DNA from: Apoderus coryli
Lineage: Eukaryota > Arthropoda > Insecta > Coleoptera > Attelabidae
NCBI GenBank assembly: GCA_911728435.2
Contig: OU452201.1
Location: forward strand, 23,994,001 to 24,058,000
Direction of reading: 5' to 3'
DNA length: 64,000 nucleotides
Below the pieces are notes generated by a model. That model ran no database searches. It was not told the DNA's origin and saw nothing but the letters and a program-made list of their open reading frames with translations. Below, piece by piece: positions 11,190 through 22,849 of this stretch (positions are counted from its first letter, which is position 1; each line of letters begins with the position of its first letter). The translations under genes and the position numbers were made by a program.

Positions 11190-12262
11190 AATATTATTTC
11201 TTTGATGTGAATTGATTTCTAGGGCTTCTAAGACGATCAGCAATGTAATTTTGAGACAACAATGAAGTATTTTGGAGTCTGGATCGACGTGTGATATTCG
11301 TTGTTAAAGACATGGTTAGCAAAGGTAAAGTTACAGTTGATATCGTCAGCGTTATCTTGAATGGCTTTTTCAATGATTTTAGTGACACGGGTTTCAAAGT
11401 TACGATCGGTTTGGCCAATGTAAACTGTATTGCAGTTTGTGGTACCTACTGCATTTTAGCATATGAACTGCAGGTTTCTGAAGCCAGCTAACTGTAGTTT
11501 TACTGTTATCAACGCAGTTACCAATGGTGTTTCTGGTTTTAAAGCAGATATAATAATTTTTGACGTTCCAAAGAGTGTGTTAATGGAATACATGAATGGT
11601 GCGGTGTATGTAATTAGGTAGAAACTCTTGTTTGTAGATTTATTGGAAGAAGTAAGTGTTTTTTATTAGGTGTTTATATTATATTTTATGAATTGTAGAA
11701 GTTGGGTGGATGAGATATATGTCTGACAATTCGTTATTGAAGTCTCCCTGTGACATTGATACATGGAATAACCTGAAAATAAGACTCAAATTTTAAGAAA
11801 TTATGTGTCGATGGATAATTGCAAATGTAGTCGATAACGGCATCTGATGAAGTGGGTTTGTGGTATAGAGAAAAGGTTAGTTGATTGTTATTTCTGTCTA
11901 TGGTTAAGTCAGATTCATGTGTGAACTTGATGCTTTCATGTATGGAATTCATGAAGTTGAGGGTCTGGATAATTTATAATCTACATAATATTGTTTTAGA
12001 CAGACGAATTTTGGACCATGGGTGTTATTTGACAGAATAGTTTCGTCTATTTTAGACATGAAGATCTCCGTTAATAGCGATGAAATGCCATTTCCCGTAC
12101 CTACTTAGCCATGCGGTTGTTTGTAATATTTATTATTAAAGTGAAAAAAGTTTTGTTGGAGGTTAACTTTAAGCAAGTTGTGTATGGCATTGATGTCTGA
12201 TATCTTTAGGTTGGATTTATTTATTAAAGGGGGTTTAACTACATATATCTAGAGTTTCATTG
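11190..12262 (-). pseudogene. Penelope-like element relic (RT and GIY-YIG)
   Basis: Minus-strand fragments in PLE order: SVPVNETLDIC (just after motif A) near 12262; NKYYKQPHG near 12110-12130 with the motif B block degraded after it; a mutated active site QYYVDYK where YVDD is expected near 12000; IHESIKFTHESDLTID and SLYHKPTSSDAVIDYICNYP (11734-11952); then the GIY-YIG endonuclease segment NTVYIGQTDRNFETRVTKI (near 11360-11420) and FANHVFNNEYH. Stops and frameshifts throughout. No hammerhead was found next to it. It is clearly a different family from the intact PLE at 46-51 kb. Confidence 0.85.
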
Positions 12263-12269
12263 ACGGGGA

Positions 12270-12760
12270 CGCTACTGTATAGGTTTTGGATACCGAAGGA
12301 TATGATTTTTACATTCTCTGGACAGTGTATGTTTTTAATTTTATCTCTAAGTCGATGGAATTTTTAACGCAATGTGTGGATGTAAAATTGGTTTTATCTC
12401 TTTTTTTTTTTTGGCACTGGTTTAAACAAAATGGCCAGATTAGTCGCCAAGTGCGTACCTCTCAGCTTCAAATATCCACCCTTTACATATGAGTACAATA
12501 AACATTTAATCTAAATCACAAAATGTATTTATCTCTTAGCCAATTTGAGAGTTTAGAAGCTGGAGTTACTGAAAAACAAAATATGAGACAAACGGGAAGT
12601 CCTGTTTTATGTATTTTCAGGAGTGCTCTTAGTTCAGGGGTCTTTATGTTCATACAGGAAAGTTTGAACTTATTAGAGTTTTTTATTTCTCATGGCATGC
12701 TTGATCACAAAAAAAATTAAAAATAAATGATTTTTCAACGCATTTTGACAAAAAAACATT
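12270..12760. other. No gene seen
   Basis: AT-rich, with short open frames lacking any recognised motif. It ends at the target-site duplication of the hAT MITE. Confidence 0.4.
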
Positions 12761-12769
12761 ATTTTGGCC

Positions 12770-13199
12770 CAGGATTGGGCTGATTTAAATCAACTGATTC
12801 TTTTAATAAAAATCATATTTAAAATGAAACCATAAATTTGCTAAATCTGCTGCTTTTAATTCAGACAAGCTGTTTATTATTATAATATAAATAAATAGAC
12901 AAAACAGTTAAAAAAACAATAATGCAAAACAACAGAAAAACAAATTATTTTTAATTTTCATTGAAGATCTTATATAAAAATACGAACGCCTTTTCTATTC
13001 CTCGTTTTGTTTAGACAAATTATAGTAATCACAAAGTCAGAAATAAATATATAAAATATATAATAAAGTGCTGATGAATACAAAAATCATCATTTTGAAC
13101 AAAGCATCACATTTTAATAATCAAATCAAAATCATGATTTTTTTGTAAAAACCACTGATTTTTAATTTTTTTTTTTAAATCAGAATTTGTCCAACCCTG
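12770..13199. mobile_element. hAT-type MITE with 8-bp target duplication
   Basis: A 430-bp element begins CAGGATTGGGCTGATTTAAA and ends ...TTTGTCCAACCCTG, imperfect inverted ends of hAT style (CAGGRTTGG). It is flanked by an exact 8-bp direct repeat, ttttggcc, at 12762-12769 and 13200-13207. Eight-bp duplications are diagnostic of hAT transposition. The interior is non-coding, very AT-rich and has additional inverted TGATTT/AAATCA words. Confidence 0.88.
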
Positions 13200-13209
13200 T
13201 TTTGGCCAT

Positions 13210-13605
13210 AACTCTATAACAAATAACGATATTCATATGCGGTTTAGGTTTTTTTGGTGCAAAAATAGGAAAACCGTATTTTGTCAAAATAGCGCTATTT
13301 AACGAGACAACAAAAAACAATTATGACTTCGATTTTTTATTTTATTTTTAATGCGCCAATATAGTTATTTTATTGCGAGTTCAAACGCCAGTAAAACATC
13401 TAGGCGGCGAAAATGAAAGACTGTGCACCATGAGGGTCACATAATTTGTATCTTTTTATTATGCTTGCCTTATGTTCATTATTGTCGTTACCTTCGATGG
13501 TCTCCAGAACGCCTTGTTAAAAATAAAGTCTATAAATCTATTATTTGAATAATAGATAACAATATTCAACAACACTAAATAATACTTTCACTAAAACACC
13601 ACAAA
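13210..13605. other. No gene seen
   Basis: Old AT-rich sequence continuing from the left side of the MITE, leading into the minisatellite at 13611. A short run near 13380-13440 is less AT-rich, but no feature is recognised. Confidence 0.35.
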
Positions 13606-13610
13606 ACTCA

Positions 13611-14655
13611 GCTGCCTGAATTTTCTTTAGTTAATTAGAGCACAATTTTGACTAAGCGTGTTTGAATATCATACTCCTTCTTCAAAAATGGGCTGCCTCA
13701 ATTTTCGTTAGTTAATTGGAGCACAATTTAGACTGAGCATGTTTGAATATCATACTCCTTTTTGAAAAATCGGCTGCCTCAATTTTATTAAGTTAATTAG
13801 AGCACAATTTAAACTAAGGGTGTTGGAATATCATACTCCTTCTTCAAAAATGGGCTGCCTCAATTTTATTTAGTTAATTAGCGCACAATTTAAACTAAGC
13901 TTGTTGGAATATCATACTCCTTCAAAAATGGGCTGCCTCAATTTTCGTTAGTTAATTGGAGCACAATTTAGACTAAGCTTGTTTGAATATCATACTCCTT
14001 TTTAAAAAATCGGCTGCCTCAATTTTATTAAGTTAATTAGAGCACAATTTAAACTAAGGGTGTTGGAATATCATACTCCTTCTTCAAAAATGGGCTGCCT
14101 CAATTTTCGTTAGTTAATTGGAGCACAATTTAAACTAAGCTTGCTTGAATATCATACTCCTTTTTAAAAAATCGGCTGCCTCAATTTTATTAAGTTAATT
14201 AGAGCACAATTTAAACAAAGCGTGTTGGAATATCATACTCCTTCTTCAAAAATGGGCTGCCTCAATTTTCGTTTGTCAATTAGAGCACAACTTTGACTAA
14301 GCGTGTTTGAATATTATCATACTCCTTTTTGAAAAATCGGCTGCCTAAATTTTCTTTCTTAGTTAATTAGTGCACAATTTAGACTAGGCGTGTTTGAATA
14401 TCATACTCCTTCTTCAAAAATGGGCTGCCTCAATGTTTTTAAGTTAATTAGAGCACAATGTAGACTAAGCATGTTTGAATATCATCATACTCTTTTTTGA
14501 AAAATCGGCTGCCTCAATTTTCTTTAGTTAATTAGAGCACAATTTAAACTAAGCGTGTGTTTGAATATCATACTTCGAGAAAAATGGGCTGCTTTTTTTT
14601 TGTTTTTTTTTTGTTAATTAGAGCATAATTTAAACTTAGCATGTTTGAATCATAC
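13611..14655. repeat. Minisatellite, 13 units of ~81 bp with dimeric order
   Basis: The marker gctgcct recurs at 13611 (first, partial unit), 13691, 13772, 13853, 13931, 14012, 14093, 14174, 14255, 14339, 14423, 14507 and 14587 (spacing 78-84). Each unit reads roughly ggctgcctcaatttt, tagttaattagagcacaa, tttgaatatcatactcc. Two subtypes alternate: one enters the next unit through ttcaaaaatggg, the other through tttgaaaaatcgg. The true period is thus about 162 bp, with the alternation broken once (13853 and 13931 are the same type). Units are contiguous, so it is not a CRISPR array. Confidence 0.93.
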
Positions 14656-14659
14656 ATTA

Positions 14660-15170
14660 CACATAATTTTATCAATTTCTCCGGTTGCTTTGATTGAAGT
14701 ATCCATTCTATTTCAAAATTTTAAATACACCAGATCTTTCGCATAAATATATACCTGCGTTGATAACTTCGCGCCAGAATGTCTTAAAGACTACTCACCA
14801 TCTACCCAAGTTTTTTACGTTCTTCTTCTTTTGTTATCTTTCAAGATAAGAAGAGATGTGACCAACGAATTTGCACTAAGAAGAAGAGATAAGTTAATTA
14901 TGCAAAAATGTGTGTAACAACTATTGAAATGATGCATAAAGTCTTTGGGAACGAGTGTATGAGCAAGACACGCACACACAAACAAGGGTTTCTTGTGAAG
15001 TTGTTTACGCCAAATTGGAAATTATCATAGTAATAAAAATGTGTAGAAGGTCATTACGGATGACACCTCATGTTTTTATGGTTACCATCCCCCCAAACAA
15101 GATTCTAGTATTTACAGTGAAAGTTTCCATCTGAGCGACGGCCTACAAAACTGCGCGAAAGTCTCAGCAA
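14660..15170. other. No gene seen
   Basis: Mixed AT-rich sequence between the minisatellite and the pogo element. An imperfect ttcttctt / aagaagaga inverted pair lies around 14820-14890. Nothing else is recognised. Confidence 0.4.
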
Positions 15171-15174
15171 TGTA

Positions 15175-17798
15175 GGGGAGAAATGGGTAATGGCGGTCAC
15201 TTAAGCTAAATTCAAAATTAAAAGCGAAAAAAACTACAAAATGTTTATTCTCTATGGTAAAAAAATACAACACAGTACTGCTTTATTCAAGTAAATACTA
15301 ATAGGAACTTTAACTCTTATATTAATATTCAAAAACGTTATTAAAAAAAAAAAAGAACTTTGACCGCGATTGTCACTCTTTCGGGTATTACCGGTCACAC
15401 ATGTGGCTATTGCCGGTCACACGCAATGATCACAAATATATCCTACTGGAGTATCTTTTCCTGAACATTCGGCGTGTACCCATAGTCCACAAATACTACA
15501 TCTATACCACAATTCATTGTCTGCACCATAGTCATCACAAATTGTACATAATGTTAATACTTCATTATTTTCATTATCACTGCAGACATCACTCATTACA
15601 ATATCAGATTCTGATGATGAGGATACTGTCCTTGTTCTCGCATTTTTTGTCTTTTGTTTACTTAACATCTTGTTACTACATTTTTGGTTAATATTTTTTG
15701 TACAATCACTCTCTTCCGGTGAATTGAATACCTTTTTCTTAGCTTTTTGAATTCCTTTAAATTTATTCTTTTTGATTTTATCATTTTGCAGTCTTGCTCT
15801 TTTCTTCTTTTTTTTTCCATCTCGTCTTTTAGTGGGGTGGAAGTTAAAACAGCAGCATGTTGTTTGGGTCTAGCTTTAGTATTTGCCCGTTTAATAGGTT
15901 TTTTAGGTATTGGAAGTAGTTCGTCAACACTTAGGTTAAGGATAGAATTAGACTGTCTCGAGGTAGACGGAATGCCCAACAATTTCTCCACACTTTTTGT
16001 ATCAGTGCTGGGCAGTATTTGAACGGAAGGTTAATCAGTTAAAGGAATTGACAACGGTTCACGGTTGGTCTCTTTCGAGAGGATATTAGTAATTCCAGAA
16101 AGACCTGGGGTAGATAATTCCATTGCAGAGTTAGCACTATCGATAACCACGCCTTCGTCTTCTTCATTTAAAGCTTCGGCTGCTAGAAAATCTTCATCCT
16201 TGAAAACGAAAGGATCAATCGGATATATACCGGGCGCCTTAAAACCTGCTTCAGCTTTTCCTATAGATGCTGCATGTGAAAACGCTTTTCGGAAAAGTGA
16301 TGCGACTTCGTAAGGAGTAATTTTGTCTCCTGCATTAGATTTCATATAATTGTTACACTCACTTCTGTAAAATGTCTTTAGGGGTCCATAAAAGGAAACA
16401 TCCAAAGGATGTGTTCGGTGGGACGTGTGGGGTGGTATTGATAACATTATAATGTAATTTTCTCGGCAATACTCATAGGCTGCAAGGGAAACATGGCTAC
16501 TGTGGTTATCCAAAATTAATAAAATCTTGTCATCTACGGAGGGTTTTGAGATCTTTACAAAATGCGCAAGCCATTGTACAAAAAGTTCCTCTGTGATCCA
16601 GCCGTTTTTGGAACATTTGTATATAGCACCAGGGGGTCCATCTTTTTCCAGTAGGGGTGAATGTCGCTGACGGGGAAAAATAAACATTGGAGGTATAAAA
16701 TTACCGACTGCACTCATTGCACATACTGCCGTAATATTCCGACCTCTTTCCTAGCTAGTCATTGCTCCTACTCTTTTTTGGCCTTTTCTGGATAGAATTT
16801 TACCTGGTTCCTGCACTGTTGAAACACCCGTTTCATCCACATTGTAAATGTTTCTGGGCGAAAAATTATATCTTTCCATAACTTCTTGCAACAGTTTAAA
16901 GAAGCGGTCAATTTCAACTTTATTGAATGCTGTTGCTCTGTTTAAGCTAGTAGCTTCTGCCTTACGGACTGATAGGTGATTTCGGTTATGAAACCCTTTA
17001 GGCCACTCACGACCCGCCAGTTTTAAAGCCTTATTAAAGTTATGTTTTACATTGTTAGTTTCGGCATATTCATAGGCCATGCGCCTAACTTCTTTTTCTG
17101 TGCATCCATAAAAAATAGAAGCTAGATATTTTATTCTATTTGCCATTTCCAGTTCTTGATCTTTAGTAAACACCGATTTTCTGCCCATAAGCGGAGTATT
17201 ATAAACTTTTCTGTGCAGTCTTTCTTGTAATGTTGAAAAAGGAATTCCGCAACGTTTTGCTGCCTGTCGAATGGAAAGTCCTTCTTCATGTAACTGTTTG
17301 GCTTTATTGAGTGATTCGACGGACCATTGTGCCTTTTTGGTTTTTCCAATTCTTTGTTTTGGCATCTGAAAAAAAATAATAATTTAGCTTAAGCAAGTGG
17401 CAAATGCCGGTCACTTGACCGGCATTGCACATAACCTACGTTCATTGTTTAAACAAATAAATAAAAAAATCTACCTGTTTTTATAGCTTTATTTTGTGTA
17501 TAATAGTAAAGTACAAGCCATTATCTTATTTTAAAAATATATGCGTTATCAAATTAAATTAAATGTAGTACTTACAGCTTATTTTTAATATCGACAATAT
17601 TAGAAGAAACTTCGTGAATATCTCAATACCGTCACTTCACTATGAACGCAAGATGTAGACTGCACAAGCAGTTACATATGTTTCCAAGGACATTACGACG
17701 GATGTATTTAGCCGCCAGGGTTGCAAAATCTAAACTTATTTACGAAAAGAAAGAGGTGACCGGCATTACCAACTGACCGGCATTGCCCAGTTTTCCCC
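15175..17798 (-). mobile_element. Complete pogo-type DNA transposon
   Basis: The 2624-bp element has inverted ends ggggagaaatgggtaatggc (from 15175) and its mirror ending ...gcccagttttcccc (17798), flanked by TA at 15173-15174 and 17799-17800, the Tc1/mariner superfamily target. The subterminal sequence repeats the motif gaccggcattgcc/ccggtcac several times on both sides (15180-15420, 17410-17790), which may be transposase-binding sites. It encodes one transposase on the minus strand, now broken by two stops and a frameshift. Confidence 0.92.
15417..17365 (-). pseudogene. pogo transposase with C-terminal PHD finger
   Basis: From an ATG at 17365: a psq/CENP-B-type HTH (residues ~10-55, GLSIRQAAKRCGIPFSTLQ), a CENP-B/Tc5-like segment (KVYNTPLMGRKSVFTKDQE to LSVRKAEATSLNRA), then a DDE domain with first Asp in YNVDETG, second in LLILDNHSSH and third in HPLDVSFYGPLK, 35 residues after the second. 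Next comes a Lys/Arg-rich linker (ARPKQHAAVLTS, EKKRRKEQ) and a PHD-like finger at 15417-15560 (CTICDDYG...CSICGLWVHAEC...CDHC). In-frame stops lie at 16751-16753 (TAG) and 16031-16033 (TAA), and the frame shifts near 15725. All catalytic residues survive, so decay is recent. Such PHD-tailed pogo proteins are known in invertebrates. Confidence 0.9.
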
Positions 17799-17804
17799 TA
17801 AGTC

Positions 17805-18870
17805 TACGTTGACTGTATTTTCTTATGATTATTGCATTATTTCTTTGAAACCAGTGTTTTTCCTTTAAGAATACAGATATCTGTTTGAATCAAAAAACAG
17901 GTTGTTTAGAAAAGATGGGACTTTAAAATGTTGCAAAAAAGATCATTATTGGGTCGTGAGTTTTGTCTACACGGTAATCAAAAGTTTAGAGTAAAATGTA
18001 ACTTTTTGTTCGCCCCTGTATAACAACAAATCCGTTCGAAATTTTTAGTTTCAATATGAATAAGAATTTTCTTTGTCCGGTTAATATTGCGGGGCAATGT
18101 ATATTCAAGTTCATTGAAATTTATAGAACCTGCTTCTGATATTTAAATTATCATTTCCCTCTAACAGAAAATGTAGCCCTTAATACCATGAATATTTTTT
18201 GAATATGCGGTAAATATCGGAAATGATAGTATATTCATATACTGCATTTTACTTTCATATATATTTTCTACAATATCATTCCCGAGCCAACAAACTACTT
18301 TTTGAAAAATTCTTGCCTATGAACATATTTACTCTGTAGTTCATTACTTTGCTGAAGCGGAACAAACATCTCACTTTAATATGCAGTATATTGCAATAAT
18401 GTGGTGCACAATCAAATAGTAGAATAGCGGTCCATATATGGACTGCCAATACCACGTAGCTATTACTAAATTGTGCACATTTTCCTGGGAAAAGTATCAA
18501 AAGCATGTATGGGTGGGTAATGCAACAAATATGGTTAAATGCTAATTAACTCTATAGGGTGTTTCAGTTTTTAATCTCGAATCGAGCTCATTAAGATATT
18601 GTTACGTATTTGGGGTCCAGCAGTTTCCCTAACCTTACTTACCCTATCAGCTATTTTAAATTAAATTCTAGAAAATGAAATTGAAGCATTGTAAGGCAAG
18701 TGGAAATATCATGTAGCAGCAGGATGGTGTTACCTATACATTGGATTATTTCAGCCTCTGTATGGTAGGATGTGCATTACTATGTGTATTTAGATGGTAC
18801 GGTTTACATATATCTACTGTTGTATATCTCACTGTGCATAAATGCAGGCCGATATTGTAGATAGGCAACG
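17805..18870. other. No gene seen
   Basis: AT-rich unique-looking sequence. Around 18550-18600 gggtgtttcagtttttaat resembles the ends of Tc1-type MITEs, but no partner end was found. Confidence 0.35.
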
Positions 18871-18875
18871 ACTAT

Positions 18876-18923
18876 GGTACTCTGACGAGCTCATAATAAG
18901 AGCGAAACGAATTCGTCAGTATC
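18876..18923 (+). ncRNA. Hammerhead ribozyme (type I), near-perfect
   Basis: Reading 5' to 3': helix I strand GGUACU (18876-18881); core CUGACGA (18882-18888); helix II GCUC-AUAAUAA-GAGC (18889-18903); core GAAA (18904-18907); helix III CG-AAUU-CG plus U (18908-18916); cleavage base C18917 (GUC triplet); helix I return strand AGUAUC (18918-18923), which pairs over six positions with GGUACU (one G-U). Every invariant core residue is present. A stable hairpin (cctcggtct / agactgagg, 18933-18957) follows directly. No PLE coding sequence flanks it, so it may be a PLE end or a small ribozyme-bearing retroelement. Confidence 0.85.
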
Positions 18924-18959
18924 TGTCGACCCATGCCTCGGTCTGCTTTAGACTGAGGC

Positions 18960-20140
18960 CCTGCTAAATTGCACAAAATCTTTTGTGAAGGAACACCAGT
19001 AATTTTGTCAGCTATGCCACGAATTTATTTTTCATTTTATTAACAAAATAATTGTTGTCTCAACAAATGTTTGTCAACAATAACCGATTCTTATTATTAC
19101 GTTCGATTATTTTTTTCTGTGTTCTCATAAGGAATATCTACGGACAGATGGTTAAATTTTTAAATAATAAAGCAGTTCTAACTCAGGCTTAAGTCTTTAA
19201 AACTGCATTTTACCTAGTATAAAATCCAACGACCAAAAACGACTGGAATTCTAGAATACAATTTAGGCAATTTGAATATCCCAGAGAACAAAAAATAAAA
19301 AAGTAAAGTAGTTAGATTGAACTTTGCGCTTAATGCTACACACTTCGACTGTTTTTCTGTACTATATAGCGCAATAAATCCACCAGGAATCTAATAGGCT
19401 TTACCACCCTCTATGCGCTCCGCTGTCTGACACTAAAATCTCCCTGCCAGTAAATTGCAAATAAGAACGGAATAAAATAAACTTAGAATAATTTCTATTT
19501 AAGATGGAGCATTTGTTCTACTCGAAAACGTAGCCGCACAATTTGTCTTGACTTCAGCCTACTAGATCCCACTTGGGAGCTCACGTCCTTCCAATATACC
19601 TACCAGACTACTATTCCCTTATTCCCGCTAGTAATTATAGTGTATATAGGTGGAGAAGTCTAGTGCGAGAAAAATTTTAAATGAAATAAATATATATTTT
19701 TCATTTTTTTTATCAAAGAGAAAAGAAAACTTTTATAACTACAGTTCTTTGCGTTTATTTAGTATTTTTTCTGTTATATTAATATTGTAATATTTGTAAT
19801 TCGATGTCGAAGGTTTTAAAATATAACATAAAACTCCTAGCCTAGTAGCATTAATTTTGTAAAACTATCTTAAAAATAAACAGGAAAACATAAATACAAT
19901 AATATTATACAATAAGCGTCAATAATACGATCATGGCCCAGTGAAAATGAATTAAAGTAAAGGAAGTTGATATAAAACAAAAACTTGAAGATAATGTTAT
20001 GATAATTTAACTTAAAACTATCTATCCGCAAATTAAACTTTGCACCTCTTAGGTGCATGCGCGACTGAGAAGGTCTTGGAACAGCCAAAATTGTACCAAC
20101 GAAATAAAAGTAAGACGTTAAAATATATCCAGCGTAAGAT
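18960..20140. other. No clear gene
   Basis: AT-rich. On the minus strand near 20030-20090 a short frame reads AVPRPSQSRMHLRGAKFN, which vaguely resembles the C-terminus of a LINE RT, but support is too thin for a separate call. Confidence 0.3.
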
Positions 20141-20149
20141 CTTCTGACC

Positions 20150-20345
20150 TTACACCATCAATGCTAGAACTACAAGACGACGTTAGAGAAATGTGTAAAG
20201 CCATTGATTTTTTAAACTCAAAAATACAAAGCTGAGAGGAGTACATCGAAAGTTATGTCTGATATGGTTACACAAATCTCCAATAATAATCAGTTTTTAA
20301 AAGAAAATGCGCAAGAGCTTGAAACTGTCGTAAACATCTAATCAT
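20150..20345 (+). pseudogene. Possible LINE ORF1 coiled-coil relic
   Basis: Plus-strand frame reads SMLELQDDVREMCKAIDFLN, hits a stop at ~20235 and continues after a frameshift as MVTQISNNNQFLKENAQEL. The heptad spacing of hydrophobic residues and the KSVDFLNSK-like phrase resemble ORF1 coiled coils of CR1/L2-type insect LINEs. A LINE 3' end of that general type lies 1.3 kb downstream in the same orientation (21690-22245). The two could be pieces of one decayed element. Confidence 0.4.
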
Positions 20346-20349
20346 TATA

Positions 20350-21685
20350 ATATAGGATGTTCCATTTGAGACGAAATGACACCTAATTCTCGTATAACCT
20401 GAAGTGTCCGTAACTTATAACTATTTTAGCCGTCTGTCCGTGTCGACTTGGGATATCGACAAGTTAGCTATACTTATATGTTTCTTGTGGCGCGCATAGA
20501 TTAAATCAAAAATAATATGCAACGATAGAGAATCTTTACTACGAGAGAAAGAATACATTGAAACAGCACAAAACATACCCCTTTTTCTGAGATAGACCAT
20601 CCTAGGCATATTCAAAATAACACAATACTCTAAAAAGCCCTTACTTTAATGGTCTTTCAGATAAAATAAAAAGGAGAAGTAAAAGATTTAACATTCGATC
20701 GGTTTTCAAAACATGTAATACTCTACGTTACTTAATTTTTTTTAATTATATTTTTTCCTAATTAAAAGAAAACAATCAATCCATAAAATAATTAGGTTAG
20801 ATATTCTAAGAAAATAAAATGTCGGTAATTGTCGAGCCAGCGTCGAAAATTTTCGGTTACATACGTATACGTCTATATATACGTAGTGTCGAAGTCTCAT
20901 TCTTAGTCGTGCCCACGTAAGTTTAATGGGATTAAAAATACGAAAATAGTAAAGTTTTTGCCAATGTTATAAAGAACTTCCAATAATTAATTGTAGTGTC
21001 TATACGACTCTCTTTAAGAATAGATAATTTTGTAGAAGAAGTTCTTGAATTGCTTCTTTTTTCGAAGACATATTGTAAAGTTGACTTGATTGCTAGGGTG
21101 CATTATCTATAACAGTAAAACTTCTAGGTTTATATTTAAAATCAAAAACTTCCCAAATCACTCCTCCTTGATCTTTTGATGACCCTAAATCGCAATGACT
21201 TAAATTTCCTCTTCGTCTTGTGCTCCGGGGTTAGCGAAGGAACTCGGTCCAGCAGTACGTTCAGGCATGGGTGAGCTGACTTAGGGTTCCTCTATTGTCC
21301 CAGGATCAGTCATTAACTTTAAATTATGTTCTATGTACACAATTCCAGATGCCCGAGTGTATCTCAATCGGTCCCTCTTTTTGGCAAGCGAGAGACAAGT
21401 TACGTGTTTGGTTTTCGAGAATAAATAAAAAAAATACAATTAAAAACAAAAAAAAAAGTTTTTTTTTTTTGTACAGGTTTTTTATTCGATCTTAAAAAAA
21501 CGGTTTTTTAATTTTAAGCCACACAAATAAAAAATACTAGAAAATACAATTTTTTTTACTTACACAAAAAAGGATATTAAAGATAATTTTTAATTTAGAT
21601 ACAAGATTTTCTACAGCTGAACTAAATAAATATTGCTATGTTTTAAATATTAGGTAAATATTTTAAAAAAATTCTGTAATCCAGA
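20350..21685. other. No gene seen
   Basis: AT-rich. At 20810-20930 a patch with TATA-like tatatata (20873-20880) and a following tcattcttagt start-like motif resembles an LTR or promoter, but no partner copy is seen. Long A/T homopolymers lie at 21420-21540. Confidence 0.3.
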
Positions 21686-21689
21686 TTCA

Positions 21690-22245
21690 TAAAGATAACC
21701 TTATTACGAATATCCCAGACCATGGACATTTGACAAGACAAAGAGCTGTTAATGACGTACGAGTTCCTCGAGCTCAAAGGACTATTGGACATTTCTTGTT
21801 GTAGGGCATAAACTTTTCAATCTGTTCCCGAATAAACTAAGAATGACTATCTCCAGCAATGCATTCAAATATAAAATAACCATTTGGCTAAAGGACAATA
21901 CTCCACTATTATTAAACTGAATTGAATTCATTAAAGTTGAAGAGATGAAATTATGTATTTGTTTTCAATTTTTTTCTTCAATTTTTTAGAATTATTTTCA
22001 TTTTCATTTTTTAAATATTTATTTTGTTTTTGACTTAAAAAAATAATACCTTCTTTTTTTTATATATACATACCTCCATGAGTCAGTAATAATAATTTTG
22101 CGGACAAGTGCATCTCACTATGTTGTGTATATTTATATCTATTTACACATTTATCTCTAATATTTATTTTGTATTATGTATATTGTAATGTTTTTTTTTG
22201 TGATTTGCTAAGAGACACACTATTATTATTATTATTATCATAATC
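21690..22245 (+). pseudogene. CR1-like LINE 3' end
   Basis: Plus-strand frames read DHGHLTRQRAVNDVRVPRAQ, then after a one-base shift HKLFNLFPNKLRMTISSN and AFKYKITIWLKD, ending at 21919. This is the extreme C-terminus of a LINE RT (pattern: xLFNxLPxxLR...FKxxLxxWL). About 300 nt of 3' UTR follow, closing in an (ATT)n microsatellite at 22219-22240, the usual tail of CR1/Jockey-group LINEs. Confidence 0.7.
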
Positions 22246-22249
22246 TACA

Positions 22250-22840
22250 GGTGTAAAAGACATGTATACATCTCACATGTCTATTTTTTTTCCTCGATAT
22301 AATCAAGTTGCTAGATAGAGAACATAATTTTCTAATTATAGTAATAGATTTTTGTTTTAAATATATGTAGTAGAAATTTAAAAATCGAAAATGTTTCTTT
22401 AAAAATATCAGTACTTCGGCCCTATTCGTTAGGTATAAAAAGAAATCCAGATAGGTGTAGTAGGTACTGGTTAGAACTAAAATTTAAAAATTGTAAATAC
22501 ACATTAAAGTGTACAAAATAACTAACAAATTAAATACCAATTACAGACTAATTAATACCTATAATATTGAAAATAAAAAAATAGGTAAATAAAAACTCAC
22601 TCTAAACTTAAATATGCGTTCAATATATACTGCAAAGAAGAGTAGTGAATGTCACAAATATGAGATACCCTGTTAAAATTACTGCACATGAAATTATTGG
22701 CGATTGTGTTAATATGTTTGTTCTACGTAAAATGTGGGCTTGTATCTACTAAATAGGCGAGGGGTAACAAGTTAATTTTTGACAGCAGCAAGAAAGAATC
22801 GATGTTATTATGTAATAAATAAATGGAATAGAGACGGCTC
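22250..22840. other. No gene seen
   Basis: AT-rich sequence. Its right part (22620-22840) is probably 3' UTR of the minus-strand Jockey relic that follows, but I cannot mark its end. Confidence 0.35.
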
Positions 22841-22849
22841 TCCTAAATT

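Noticed and set aside
11825..11860. CTGATGAAG in the dead PLE
   Set aside because: It lies inside the former coding sequence, opposite strand, with no GAAA or helix III.
13611..14655. Regular repeats suggesting a CRISPR array
   Set aside because: Units are contiguous and homologous over their full length, with no unique spacers, and the genome is eukaryotic.
15747..16313. Plus-strand frames of 80-90 codons
   Set aside because: Antisense to the pogo transposase.
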